Assembly (NCBI GenBank): GCA_035525785.1
Contig: DATLDQ010000062.1
Location: 12,181 to 76,180, forward strand
Reading direction: 5' to 3'
Length of the DNA stretch: 64,000 nt
DNA from: CADEED01 sp035525785
GTDB lineage: Bacteria > Pseudomonadota > Gammaproteobacteria > Steroidobacterales > Steroidobacteraceae
Shown: positions 8,625 to 18,000 of the stretch, one piece after another
Numbering within the stretch: the first letter of the stretch is position 1
Layout of the letters: the number at the start of each line of letters is the position of its first letter
Made by a program: the position numbers and the translations under genes
Notes under the pieces: generated by a model
The model's database searches: none
Told to the model about the DNA's origin: nothing
Seen by the model: only the letters and a program-made list of their open reading frames with translations

Positions 8625-11280
8625 GACCCGCCTCCGGTTCGTCGCCCGCATCGACAGCCTCGAGCTCCACGCGCCGGCACAGCACGGTGAGATGGCAATT
8701 GCGGCACACGTCGGGCGCCGGCTGCACGGGAGCGAAGCCGGAGATGTAGTCGGTGGCGATGTGCGCGAGTCCCGCGAGCCATTGGTCGTACTCGGCGTGC
8801 CAGGCCTCCTGAATCTGATCGGCCGGCACCTTGGCCGGGTCCATGCCCGGCAGGCCCTTCACCCCCGGCAACAATCGCGACGTCGCCGCGCGTCCGCTGA
8901 ACTTCGCGCGGCCATTGGCCAGGGTTACGTTGGCCAGCGCCTGCACGTTGCGGCCCAGTTCCGCGAGAAGATAGGTCAGCAGCTGCGGGTCCCGTACCGA
9001 CGTGCCGTGCCAGCGGGGCGCGCGCGGTTCGCCGGACTTGTAATCGAGGATGGCGTATCCGCCGCCCTCGATGGCATCGATGCGGTCGATGCGGATATCG
9101 AATCGTCCATTGGCGATGCTGACCTCGCGCCGCGCCTCCAGCGCCACCACTTCGAAGGACGGTCGCGCCTGTTCGGCGAGCAGCAGCGTTTCGATGAGCC
9201 GCTCCAGCCGGTATTTCTCGCGTTCGACGGCCAGCCGCAGCTCCACCGGCACATATCCGCGGAACACCGACGCCACCGCCGCTTCCACGGAGTCCGAGAT
9301 CAGAGGCCTGCGCAGCCCCTCGCTTTCCTTGAGGTGGAAGTGATCCTTGAGCTTGATCCATACCAGCTCGAGCGCCTTGTGCAGCAGCATGCCGCGCTCG
9401 CGCGCATCGAGACCGGGCGCCGGATCTTCGAGCTCCTCGGCGGCGAGGCGCACTTGCGCATAGGCGTGAAACCCGCATTCGGCCTGCAGCGCGAGCGGCG
9501 TCACGCCGCCGATCACGGTGCGGCTGGTGTCGATGAGCCTGCCCTGCACGTCTTCGAGGCTCTCGAGGGGAGTCTGCCGCAGGACGGCGGACAGAGAGCG
9601 CGCGCGCAACGGCGTTTCGGCGGTAGTTTGATGCTCGAGACGCGCGAGCAACGGCGAAATGGAGCGATGCGCCTCGCCTTCGAGCCGGGCCCACGAAACG
9701 GTGAGCTCATCCGTCGCGGCGCGCCAGTGCGCGAGCGACCGACGCGCGGCTGCGGTCTGCCCGAGCGCGCTGGCCCAGGGGATGCCGGCATCCACCTGCA
9801 ACTTGAGAGGAATGAACACATCAGGCCGCGGCGGCGGCGGCCACTGCGCGGAATCGAGCCCCGCCACCCAGATGGCGTCGTAGCGCACCACCGGGTCGTC
9901 GTGGGAGTCACTGAGCGTGAGCGGCGCGGCGACGCTCGCCGGGTCGAAGTTGCGCTCCGAGGCGAGGTCCGCGAGCGTCGCGACCGCATCGGTGGCGGTG
10001 CCACGCGGCAGCCAGGAGCCGAGCGCGGCGAATTCATCGAGCAAGGCGTGCCAGCGCGCCACGGCCTGTTGTTCATCGCTGCGCAGCGGGCGCGAGCCAT
10101 GCCAGCCTAGCTGTCGCAGCGCCTGCAGGAGCCGCGGCGACCATTCGGCCGCGACGCGACGCTCACCCGAGAGGGTGTTCAGGGCCTGGCGCAGGCGCGC
10201 GCCGATGACGGCCGTGGCGGGAGCCGTGGGCGGGCGCTCGAGCTCGCGCGCCAGTTCCTCGCCCGTCACCTCGAGCAGGCGCCGCTGCCGCAGCAACTCT
10301 TCGACCGCGGCGCCCGCCATGTGGTCGGAACCATCGAGGAACGGCAATCGCAGCCAATGAACGACTTCGTCGAACCGCAGGCGACCCGTCACGAGGCGCA
10401 GGCTCAGGAGCGCGTGCGCGATGATCGGGAATTCCGCGAGCGGGCGTCCGCCTTCGATGGCGAATGTCGTGGATTGCGAGCGCGGCGCGGCACCCACCCA
10501 CTCCGAAGGCGACAGTGTCTGCGAGAGGATGCGGTCATAGAGGCCGCGTCGCTGTCGCAACCGGGCATCGACGACCAGCAACCGCCGCGACGGATCCCGT
10601 TCGAGCTGGCGGCGGCACCATGATGCGATGAGCTCGAGCTCATGGTCGTCATCGTCGGCGCACGCAATGCCCACCGGTGAACGTGCGGGGGCAGTCTCGA
10701 TGATGCGCGCTTGCCAGCGGCGCAGCGCATCCTGCGAGGACGCGGCGAGATTCGCGGTGCCCGCGGCCAGCAACGCGTGCGATGGCGTGGCGGGCGCGGC
10801 GATCTCGCTCAACCACTCGCGCAGAGGTCGGCGTCCCTGCGCGCACAGCGCGTCGAGCCGCGACAGCGTCTCGAGCAACAATTCACCTTCGGGAGAGCCG
10901 CCCAGTACGCGCGGCGAGCGGCTGATGCGCCAGTCGGTCAGGGTTCGCGCTGCGTTCAGCAGCGCGCGCGCTTCGGGCGTGCCGCCGGCGTTTTCAGTGC
11001 CGCCGTGGCGGCGCCATTCGCGCAAGACTGCCCACTCCGCCCCCGGCGGCAGCAGCTGGTCCGGAAACTGCTTTTCGGCCCAGGCTTCCGCGATCGTTCG
11101 TTCGGCGAACTGCGTGAACGTGAGGACACGCGGGGTTTCCCATTGCGTGAGCCCGGCGTCGCGCTGCGCCTCGGCCCACGCTGCGCGCAGCGACGCCTGG
11201 CGCTGGGCGGTGGCGCAGATCAACGTCGCGCCGCGCGCCAGCCCCTCGAGGATGGAATCCGGAAGTCTCTTCCCGTTCAA
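8617..11280 (-). CDS. AddB-like PD-(D/E)XK nuclease, probable DNA repair protein
   Basis: This 887-residue protein matches the proteobacterial 'probable DNA repair protein' family that accompanies UvrD/AddA-like helicases. The C-terminal nuclease is clear: RERGMLLHKALELVW (His motif), then a DYKSG core near residue 747. Four cysteines in the iron-staple arrangement flank it (Cys in QAECGFHAY near 602, and Cys-x2-Cys-x5-Cys near 860), which in AddB bind a 4Fe-4S cluster. No Walker A is visible at the N-terminus, where GATLICATAQRQASL occupies its place, so this subunit likely does not hydrolyse ATP. It overlaps the AddA-like gene by 8 bp and lies 15 bp after alaA. Confidence 0.82.
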   Translation of the reverse strand: MNGKRLPDSILEGLARGATLICATAQRQASLRAAWAEAQRDAGLTQWETPRVLTFTQFAERTIAEAWAEKQFPDQLLPPGAEWAVLREWRRHGGTENAGGTPEARALLNAARTLTDWRISRSPRVLGGSPEGELLLETLSRLDALCAQGRRPLREWLSEIAAPATPSHALLAAGTANLAASSQDALRRWQARIIETAPARSPVGIACADDDDHELELIASWCRRQLERDPSRRLLVVDARLRQRRGLYDRILSQTLSPSEWVGAAPRSQSTTFAIEGGRPLAEFPIIAHALLSLRLVTGRLRFDEVVHWLRLPFLDGSDHMAGAAVEELLRQRRLLEVTGEELARELERPPTAPATAVIGARLRQALNTLSGERRVAAEWSPRLLQALRQLGWHGSRPLRSDEQQAVARWHALLDEFAALGSWLPRGTATDAVATLADLASERNFDPASVAAPLTLSDSHDDPVVRYDAIWVAGLDSAQWPPPPRPDVFIPLKLQVDAGIPWASALGQTAAARRSLAHWRAATDELTVSWARLEGEAHRSISPLLARLEHQTTAETPLRARSLSAVLRQTPLESLEDVQGRLIDTSRTVIGGVTPLALQAECGFHAYAQVRLAAEELEDPAPGLDARERGMLLHKALELVWIKLKDHFHLKESEGLRRPLISDSVEAAVASVFRGYVPVELRLAVEREKYRLERLIETLLLAEQARPSFEVVALEARREVSIANGRFDIRIDRIDAIEGGGYAILDYKSGEPRAPRWHGTSVRDPQLLTYLLAELGRNVQALANVTLANGRAKFSGRAATSRLLPGVKGLPGMDPAKVPADQIQEAWHAEYDQWLAGLAHIATDYISGFAPVQPAPDVCRNCHLTVLCRRVELEAVDAGDEPEAGHD

Positions 11281-11295
11281 GAACTCAGTCGATGC

Positions 11296-12564
11296 CTACT
11301 TGAAGCGCGACTCGGCGTGTACCACGCGCTGTGACGGAGTGCGGCTCGCGTAGGCCGCCAACAATTCATCGATGCGCGCGAACACCTTCTTGAGCAACGC
11401 CGCATCCGGCAGCAGCGTGGTGCGGAAATGGTCGCGATAGGGAACGTTGAAGCTCACGCCGGGTGCGAGCAGCACGTGCTTCTGCTCCAGCAGGTCGAGC
11501 GCGAAGGTCTGATCGTCGAACTCCGGCAGCTCGGCGGTTTTCACGCGCACGAAAGCGTACATCGACCCCTTGGGCGCCTCGAGATGCAGGAAACGGCTCG
11601 CCGACGTGGCTTCGAGAATGGCGCGGCGTGATTCGTACAAGCGGCCGCCCGGCGCCAGCAGTTCCTTGATGCTCTGGTAGCCACCGAGCGCGGTCTGCAC
11701 GGCCCATTGCGCCGGCACGTTCGAGCACAGGCGCAGAGACGACAGCAGCTCGAGCGCCGATAGATAGTCACCCGCGCCGCGCAGGTTGCCGGAGAACGCC
11801 GCCCAGCCCACGCGATAGCCGCATGCGCGGTAGATCTTCGACAGGCCGGACATGGTGCAGCAGACGGTGTCGCGGACCAGCGTGGCCATCGGGACGTGCT
11901 CGACGCCGTCGTAGGTCATCTGGTCGTAGATCTCGTCGCAGAACACGATGAGCTTTTTCGACTCGGCGAAGCGCGCGATGGCTTCGCAGGTCGCGCGCGG
12001 ATACACGGCACCCGTGGGATTGTTGGGATTGATGACGACGATGGCGCGAGTGCGGGCCGTCACCAGCTTCCCTATCTCTTCGGGGTCGGGAACGAAATCG
12101 TTTTCCGGACGACACGGGTAGTACACCGCCTTGCCGCCATTGAGCGTGACGGCCGCGGACCAGAGCGGGTAGTCAGGGCTCGGGATGAGCACCTCGTCCC
12201 CGTCGTTGAGCAGCGCGCGCAGGCACAGGTCTATCAACTCGCTCACGCCATTGCCGATGAACACTTCCTCGGCGCTCATGCCGGTGACGCCACGCATCTG
12301 CTGCTGCATGACCACCGCTTCACGTGCCGGGAAAATACCCTTCTGGTGGCAATACCCTTCTGCCACTGCCATGTTCTCGATCATGGCGAGTCGCATGGTC
12401 TCGGGCGTGCGGAAACCGAATGCCCCCGGGTTGCCGATGTTCAGCGGCACGACCTCGTAGCCCTGGCGCTCCAGCTCCTGAGCTCGACGGGCGAGGCGTC
12501 CACGGATCTCGTACTTGACGTGGCGGAGGCCTTCACTCGGGCGAATCTGGGTTTCCTGGGACAT
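11296..12564 (-). CDS. alaA: AlaA-type PLP-dependent alanine/glutamate-pyruvate aminotransferase
   Basis: The 422-residue class I/II aminotransferase closely follows E. coli AlaA: VKYEIRGRL, LNIGNPGAFGF, AEGYCHQKGIFPAREA, IGNGVSELIDL, PSPDYPLWSAAV and INPNNPTGAVY. The PLP lysine lies in SGLSKIYRACGYRVGW near residue 241. It would convert pyruvate plus glutamate to alanine plus 2-oxoglutarate. It lies 42 bp after the ABC ATPase gene and 15 bp before the AddB-like gene, so these unrelated functions may share a transcript. Confidence 0.85.
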   Translation of the reverse strand: MSQETQIRPSEGLRHVKYEIRGRLARRAQELERQGYEVVPLNIGNPGAFGFRTPETMRLAMIENMAVAEGYCHQKGIFPAREAVVMQQQMRGVTGMSAEEVFIGNGVSELIDLCLRALLNDGDEVLIPSPDYPLWSAAVTLNGGKAVYYPCRPENDFVPDPEEIGKLVTARTRAIVVINPNNPTGAVYPRATCEAIARFAESKKLIVFCDEIYDQMTYDGVEHVPMATLVRDTVCCTMSGLSKIYRACGYRVGWAAFSGNLRGAGDYLSALELLSSLRLCSNVPAQWAVQTALGGYQSIKELLAPGGRLYESRRAILEATSASRFLHLEAPKGSMYAFVRVKTAELPEFDDQTFALDLLEQKHVLLAPGVSFNVPYRDHFRTTLLPDAALLKKVFARIDELLAAYASRTPSQRVVHAESRFK

Positions 12565-12606
12565 GTCCGCGGGCGATGTGGAATGGGAAACCGAGAATAG
12601 CGCGAT

Positions 12607-14478
12607 CTAGCCGGGGTTGCGCGTCCCGGGCGGTACGGATTTCACGATATCGCGCCATCTGAGGCAGGCCACCTCGTGCGCCTTGGCCTCGTGAAAATGG
12701 TCTTCATGCATTTCGCCGTGCTCCGCTGGCGCGTTTTCCAGGCCTGGAACAGCGATGGCGCATTCGGCCTGCGCCAAGGGGCAACGCGGATGGAATGCGC
12801 AGCCCGCGGGGCGCTCGACGGCGGAGGGATGGTCGGCGCGCGTGGGCTGCCCCGCGCGGATGATCGCATCGAGGCGCTCACGCTCGCGCACCGGGTCGAG
12901 CAGCGGCACCGCCTCTAACAACATGCGCGTGTATGGATGACGCGGCGCGCGGAACACGGCCCCGGTAGGACCGCTCTCGACCGCGCGCCCGAGGTACATG
13001 ACCAGCACGCGCTCACAAAGCCTGCGAACCACCGCGAGGTTGTGGCTGACGAACACGATACCGGTGCCGCGCCGTTTGATGTCGGCCAGCAGGTCGAGGA
13101 TCTGCGCCTGGATGGAGACGTCCAGCGAGCTCACCGCCTCGTCGCAGACCAGTAGTTTGGGCTCGAGCACCATGGCGCGCGCGATGGCGACGCGCTGGCA
13201 CTGGCCGCCGGACAAGGCGTGGCTGCGACGCGCCGCGAATTCGGGGCCCAGCCCGACACGTTCCAGCATCTCGCGTGCCCGCGTCCGCCGCTGATCGGCG
13301 CTCATCTGCGGACGCAAGGCCTGCAACGGCTCGACCACGATGTCGGCGACGCTCTGCAGAGGATCGAGACTGGCGACCGGATCCTGGAAGACCATCTGCA
13401 GGCCTGAGCGCACCGCCAGCAGATCCTTGCCGGTCGAATGCTGGATGGGGCTGCCGAGCCAGACGATCTCGCCCGACGCCACGTCGTGGAGCCGGAGCAG
13501 CGCGCGCGCCAGTGAAGACTTGCCGCAACCGGACTCACCGACGATGCCGAGTGCCTCCCCCGGCCCGACGCGAAGGCTCAGGGCGTCGACGGCCGTGAGC
13601 ACCGGCGCCTTGCGTAACAGCGGCGCCCGCAGGCGATGCACGACGGTGACGGCGCGAGCTTCGAGCGCCGCGGGAAACGGAGGAGATGGGGTGTCGATGC
13701 GCGGCATTGCTGCATCGTCCATGCGCGGGGCAGCCGCGACCAACGCTCGCGTGTACTCGTGCCCCGGCGCCGCGAGCATCGACGCGACGGGGCCGCGGTC
13801 GACGATGCGGCCCGCACGCATGACTACGACCTCGTCGGCCAGCGCGGCGATCACGCCCATGTCGTGAGTGACCACGACCAGCGCCATGTTCCGTTCCCTG
13901 ATGAGCTGGCGCAGCAGCGCGAGAAGTTGCGCCTGCACCGAGACGTCGAGCGCGGTGGTGGGCTCATCAGCGATCAGCAGTTCGGGATCGCAGGCCAGCG
14001 CCATGGCGATCATCACTCGCTGGCGCATGCCGCCCGAAAGCTCGTGGGGATACTGGCGCAAGCGGCGCGGCACGTCGTTCACCCTCACCTGCTCGAGAAG
14101 CCTGGCGGCGCCCTCGTGGGCGGCCGCGCGAGTGAAACCGCGATGCGTCATCAGCGGCTCGGCAATCTGCGCGCCGATTCGCAGGTGCGGCGTGAGCGAA
14201 GTCAGCGGGTCCTGGAAGATCATCGCCACGCGGCGGCCGCGGATCTTCGCGGAGGCGCCTAGCAGGTCATCGCCGCGCAATCGTGCGGTGCCGCCCACGC
14301 GCGCCGCGGCGCCTGCCAGCCCGAGCATCGCGAGAAACGCCTGGCTCTTGCCCGCGCCGGACTCGCCGATGACACCGAGGCATCGGCCCGGCGCGACATC
14401 GAACGACAGTGAATCCACGACGGTCTGTCCATCGTAGGACACGGTCAGTCCGCGCACTTCGAGCAGCGCCTCAGTCAT
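12607..14478 (-). CDS. Dipeptide/oligopeptide-type ABC transporter, double ATPase (YejF-like)
   Basis: Two complete ABC cassettes lie in one 623-residue chain. The first has GVIGESGAGKSQAFLAML, LSGGMRQRVMIAMAL and LLIADEPTTALDV; the second has GIVGESGCGKSSLARALL, LSGGQCQRVAIARAM and a Walker B ending in CDEAVSSLDV. The C-terminus carries the oligopeptide-transporter extension with clustered cysteines (GCAFHPRCPLAQAECA). Fused DppD/DppF-like ATPases of this kind power YejABEF-type peptide importers. The start at 14478 overlaps the upstream permease by 8 bp (ATGACTGA). Both catalytic sites look intact. The substrate is unknown because no binding protein is encoded nearby. Confidence 0.88.
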   Translation of the reverse strand: MTEALLEVRGLTVSYDGQTVVDSLSFDVAPGRCLGVIGESGAGKSQAFLAMLGLAGAAARVGGTARLRGDDLLGASAKIRGRRVAMIFQDPLTSLTPHLRIGAQIAEPLMTHRGFTRAAAHEGAARLLEQVRVNDVPRRLRQYPHELSGGMRQRVMIAMALACDPELLIADEPTTALDVSVQAQLLALLRQLIRERNMALVVVTHDMGVIAALADEVVVMRAGRIVDRGPVASMLAAPGHEYTRALVAAAPRMDDAAMPRIDTPSPPFPAALEARAVTVVHRLRAPLLRKAPVLTAVDALSLRVGPGEALGIVGESGCGKSSLARALLRLHDVASGEIVWLGSPIQHSTGKDLLAVRSGLQMVFQDPVASLDPLQSVADIVVEPLQALRPQMSADQRRTRAREMLERVGLGPEFAARRSHALSGGQCQRVAIARAMVLEPKLLVCDEAVSSLDVSIQAQILDLLADIKRRGTGIVFVSHNLAVVRRLCERVLVMYLGRAVESGPTGAVFRAPRHPYTRMLLEAVPLLDPVRERERLDAIIRAGQPTRADHPSAVERPAGCAFHPRCPLAQAECAIAVPGLENAPAEHGEMHEDHFHEAKAHEVACLRWRDIVKSVPPGTRNPG

Positions 14479-15292
14479 CGCGCGACTCCAGCCGTGCGCG
14501 CAGCCCGTCGCCCAGAAGGTTGAACGCCACCAGCGCCACGGTGAGCAGGGTCGCCGGCACCAGCAGCATCCAGGGCGCCGATTCCATCTCCTGCGCACCT
14601 TCATTGATCAGGCTGCCGAGACTGGCGAAAGGCTCCTGTACGCCGAGACCGAGAAAACTCAGGAAACTTTCGAAGAGGATCATCTGCGGAATGGTCAGCG
14701 TGGCGTATGCGATCACGGGCCCCGCGACGTTCGGCACGATGTGGCGCAACAGGATGCCGCGCGTATTCATCCCGCTGACGATTGCGGCATCGATGAACTC
14801 GCGGCGGCGCAGGCTCAGCGTCTGCCCTCGCACGATGCGCGCCATGGTGAGCCAGCCAACCGCGCCGATGGCGATGATCAGCGCGGCGAGGCTGCCCCGC
14901 TCGAACAGCGTCGACAGGATGATGACGATGAACACGTATGGCAGCGCGTAGACGATGTCGACGAAGCGCATCATGGCCGCGTCGACCTTGCCGCCGACGT
15001 AGCCCGCGACGGCTCCCCAGCCGACGCCGATGAGCACGCTCACCAGCGCCGATATGAAGCCGATGAACAGCGAGACCCGCAACGCCTGCATGCCGCGCGC
15101 GAACAGGTCGCGCCCGAGCCGATCGGTGCCCAGCCAGTGCGAGCCGAGCTGCGGGGGCTCGGCCTGGTGTTGCCAGTCGATGAAGTCAGGGCTGTAGGGC
15201 GAGAGCCAGGGCGACGCCAAGGCAAGCAAGGCCATTGCGCCGAGCACTGTTGCCGCGATGGCCGCGATGACGGTACGCGCACGGCGTCTCAT
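14471..15292 (-). CDS. Peptide-type ABC transporter permease (OppC/YejE-like)
   Basis: The 273-residue membrane protein has an N-terminal helix (residues 8-30), the extracytoplasmic WLGTDRLGRDLFARGMQALR motif characteristic of OppC/DppC permeases, and five further helices. The EAA-like loop is REFIDAAIVSGMNTRGILLRH. It pairs with the OppB-like permease, whose stop codon region overlaps its start by 4 bp, and is followed with overlap by the double ATPase. Confidence 0.9.
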   Translation of the reverse strand: MRRRARTVIAAIAATVLGAMALLALASPWLSPYSPDFIDWQHQAEPPQLGSHWLGTDRLGRDLFARGMQALRVSLFIGFISALVSVLIGVGWGAVAGYVGGKVDAAMMRFVDIVYALPYVFIVIILSTLFERGSLAALIIAIGAVGWLTMARIVRGQTLSLRRREFIDAAIVSGMNTRGILLRHIVPNVAGPVIAYATLTIPQMILFESFLSFLGLGVQEPFASLGSLINEGAQEMESAPWMLLVPATLLTVALVAFNLLGDGLRARLESRDD

Positions 15293-16212
15293 GGATAGCG
15301 CACGCGCGGATCCAGCCAGCCATATAAAAGGTCCGCGACCAGATTGCAGATCAGCGTGAACAGCCCATAGACCAGGATCATGCCCATGACCAGCGGATAG
15401 TCGCGATCGATCGCGCCCTGGATGAGATAGCGTCCGGACCCCGGCAGCCCGAAGACGGACTCGACCACCAGCGAGCCCGTCACGACGAAAGCGACGGCCG
15501 GCCCGAGGTAACTCACCACCGGGATCAGCGCGGGGCGCAACGCATGGCGCAACAGCACCGTGCGCGTCGGCATCCCCTTCGCCCAGGCCGTGCGGATGTA
15601 GTTCGACCGCAGTACCTGCTGCATGCTGCCGCGCATGAGTCGCGCGACATACGCGCCCACGGGCAGGGCCAGCGTGATGACGGGGAGCACCAGGTAGCTC
15701 ACGTCACCTGGCTCATAGCCCGCGACGCGGAAGATCGGCCAGTAGATCCCGAAAACCAGCGCGAGCAACGGGCCCACGACGAATCCCGGCAAAACCACCC
15801 CGAGCAGCGAGAGATTCATGAGCGCGTGGTCGGCGAGGCTGTCGGCGCGCCAGGCCGCGTAAGCGCCCAGCGGTACGCCCAGCAGGAACGCCAGCAACGC
15901 CGCGGCGGCGCCGATAGTTAGGCTGAGCGGCAGCCCGTCGGCGATCAGCTCGTTGACGCGGAAATCCTTGTAGCGGAACGAAGGCCCTAGGTCGCCGCGC
16001 GCGGCGCCGGCGAGATAGCGTCCGTACTGGGTGAGCAGCGGCGCATCCAGGCCGTAGGCCGCCTCGAGATTCGCCCGGACGGCCGGCGGCAGCTGTTGTT
16101 CCTGCGAAAACGGCGAGCCCGGAGCGAGCCGTATGATGAAGAACGACAGGCTGACCAGGACGAACAGAGTCGGGACCAGACCGGCGATACGGCGCAGCGC
16201 GTAGGCAAACAC
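15289..16212 (-). CDS. Peptide-type ABC transporter permease (OppB/YejB-like)
   Basis: The 307-residue permease begins MFAYALRRIAGLVPTLFVLV, the usual OppB/DppB N-terminus, and contains LLTQYGRYLAGAARGDLGPS and the EAA loop NYIRTAWAKGMPTRTVLLRH. It starts at a GTG with a strong GGAGG Shine-Dalgarno (16224-16228) 11 bases upstream. It is the first gene of a leftward operon, divergent from etfB across 61 bp. A solute-binding protein normally precedes or follows such permeases but is absent here. Confidence 0.9.
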   Translation of the reverse strand: MFAYALRRIAGLVPTLFVLVSLSFFIIRLAPGSPFSQEQQLPPAVRANLEAAYGLDAPLLTQYGRYLAGAARGDLGPSFRYKDFRVNELIADGLPLSLTIGAAAALLAFLLGVPLGAYAAWRADSLADHALMNLSLLGVVLPGFVVGPLLALVFGIYWPIFRVAGYEPGDVSYLVLPVITLALPVGAYVARLMRGSMQQVLRSNYIRTAWAKGMPTRTVLLRHALRPALIPVVSYLGPAVAFVVTGSLVVESVFGLPGSGRYLIQGAIDRDYPLVMGMILVYGLFTLICNLVADLLYGWLDPRVRYP

Positions 16213-16237
16213 GTACTAATAAACCTCCGGCCCAGCC

Positions 16238-16266
16238 TCGAACACGCGCGCGACTCCCGCTAAACT
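16238..16266 (+). promoter_or_regulatory. Candidate etfB promoter giving a near-leaderless mRNA
   Basis: A TAAACT -10 box (16261-16266) with a weak TCGAAC -35 at 17-bp spacing lies directly before etfB. The predicted start site falls at about 16273, one base from the ATG at 16274. No Shine-Dalgarno is visible before that ATG, which fits a leaderless transcript. Sequence match only. Confidence 0.35.
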
Positions 16267-16273
16267 CGCACCG

Positions 16274-17041
16274 ATGGAAACCCCACAAAACTCCCGGCGA
16301 ATTCTGGTCGCAATCAAACGCGTCGTCGACTACAACGTGCGCATCCGCGTGAAGCCCGATGGCTCCGGCGTGATGCTCGACGGCGTCAAGCTCAGCATCA
16401 ATCCCTTCGACGCCATCGCCATCGAAGAGGCGCTGCGGATCAAGGAGCGCGGCCTGGCGGATGAAGTCGTCGTCGCCACCATCGGCCCGGCCGACTGCCA
16501 GCCCATGTTGCGCAACGCCCTGGCCATGGGTGCGCAGCGCGCGCTGCACGTCGTGGCGGATATCACGCTCGAACCGCTGGCGGCGGCCCGCGTGTTGCTC
16601 GAACTCGTGAAGAAGGAATCGCCGCTGCTGGTGATCCTGGGCAAACAGGCCATCGACGACGACAACAACCAGACGGGCCAGATGCTGGCGGCACTGTGGG
16701 ATCGGCCACAGGCCACGTTCGCTTCCAAGGTCGAACTCGCCGACGGCAAGGCGAAGGTGACGCGCGAAGTCGATGCGGGCCTCGAGACCATCGAGGTCGA
16801 CCTGCCAGCCGTCATCACCACCGACCTGCGCCTCAACGAGCCCCGATTCGTGAAGCTGCCCGAGATCATGAAGGCCAAGACCAAGCCACTCGCGACGATC
16901 CCGCTTGCCGAAGTCGGCGGCACTGGCGCCGCACGCGTCAAGGTGCTCAGGACCGAGCCACCACCTGCACGGCAGCGCGGCATCATGGTCAAGGATGCCG
17001 CCGAGTTGTACGGCGAGCTGAGCAAGCGGGGGCTGGTATGA
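16274..17041 (+). CDS. etfB: Electron transfer flavoprotein beta subunit
   Basis: The 255-residue protein carries EtfB signatures: LVAIKRVVDYNVRIRV at the start, SINPFDAIAIEEALRIKE, VVVATIGPADCQPMLRNALA and the adenine-binding region DDDNNQTGQMLAALW. With EtfA it forms the soluble FAD/AMP heterodimer that passes electrons from acyl-CoA and other dehydrogenases to ETF-quinone oxidoreductase. The stop overlaps the etfA ATG. The gene order etfB-etfA is standard. Confidence 0.96.
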   Translation: METPQNSRRILVAIKRVVDYNVRIRVKPDGSGVMLDGVKLSINPFDAIAIEEALRIKERGLADEVVVATIGPADCQPMLRNALAMGAQRALHVVADITLEPLAAARVLLELVKKESPLLVILGKQAIDDDNNQTGQMLAALWDRPQATFASKVELADGKAKVTREVDAGLETIEVDLPAVITTDLRLNEPRFVKLPEIMKAKTKPLATIPLAEVGGTGAARVKVLRTEPPPARQRGIMVKDAAELYGELSKRGLV

Positions 17042-17985
17042 CGCAGGTTCTCGTCGTCGCGGAACATGCGAACGGAAAACTCAACCCGGCCACGGCCAAG
17101 TGCGTCAAGGCTGCGGGCTCGCTCGGGGCCGCCGAGATCGTCGTCGCGGTTTTCGCCGCGCCCGGGTCGCCGGTACCCGCACTGGCCGCGCAGATCTCGG
17201 GCGTGGCGCGCGTACTGGATGTCGCGAGCGCGGCCAACGAGCACGCCCTCGCGGCGATGCTCGCACCGCAGGTGGCGGAGATTGCCGCGCCCTTCTCGCA
17301 CGTGCTCGGCCCGTCCACCACCTTCGGCAAGGACCTGATGCCGCGTGTCGCCGCTCTGCTCGATGCGCCGCAGGTATCCGACATCATGGCCATCGAGAGC
17401 GCCACGCGTTTCAAACGGCCTATCTACGCGGGCAACGCCATCACCACCGTGGAGGTCGCCGCGGGTGTGAAGATCGTCGCCACCGTCCGCATCGCCTCGT
17501 TCGAGGCGGCTGCCAGCGGCGGATCGGCGCAAATCGAGAGCGTCTCACCCCGAGCAGCGCTGCCATCCCACACGCGCTTCGTCGGCCTGGCCGCGGCCGG
17601 CGGCGACCGCCCTGACCTGCAGAGCGCTTCGAAGGTGATCTCGGGCGGACGCGCGCTGGCGAGCAGCGATGCCTTCAAGCTCATCTATTCGCTGGCCGAC
17701 AAGATCGGCGCAGCCGTGGGCGCCTCGCGTGCCGCGGTGGACGCGGGCTACGTGGCCAGTGACATGCAGGTGGGACAGACCGGCAAGATCATCGCGCCGG
17801 AGCTGTACATCGCGATCGGCATCTCGGGCGCGATACAGCACCTCACCGGCATCAAGGATGCGCGCACCATCGTCGCGATCAACAAGGACGCCGAGGCGCC
17901 GATATTCGAGGTGGCGGACATCGGCCTCGTCGGCGACCTGTTCACGATCGTGCCGGAGCTCGAGAAGTTGATCGGCTCGAAGTAG
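17038..17985 (+). CDS. etfA: Electron transfer flavoprotein alpha subunit
   Basis: Starting at the ATG that overlaps the etfB stop, the 315-residue protein reads MTQVLVVAEHANGKLNPATA, a typical EtfA start. The C-terminal FAD-binding domain is complete, with SGGRALASSDAFKLI and then IAIGISGAIQHLTGIKDA, VAINKDAEAPIFEVADIGLV and GDLFTIVPEL. It binds the redox-active FAD. Its 3' end is followed by a short repeat-rich convergent region. Confidence 0.96.
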   Translation: MTQVLVVAEHANGKLNPATAKCVKAAGSLGAAEIVVAVFAAPGSPVPALAAQISGVARVLDVASAANEHALAAMLAPQVAEIAAPFSHVLGPSTTFGKDLMPRVAALLDAPQVSDIMAIESATRFKRPIYAGNAITTVEVAAGVKIVATVRIASFEAAASGGSAQIESVSPRAALPSHTRFVGLAAAGGDRPDLQSASKVISGGRALASSDAFKLIYSLADKIGAAVGASRAAVDAGYVASDMQVGQTGKIIAPELYIAIGISGAIQHLTGIKDARTIVAINKDAEAPIFEVADIGLVGDLFTIVPELEKLIGSK

Positions 17986-18000
17986 CTACCACCCTCCGCA

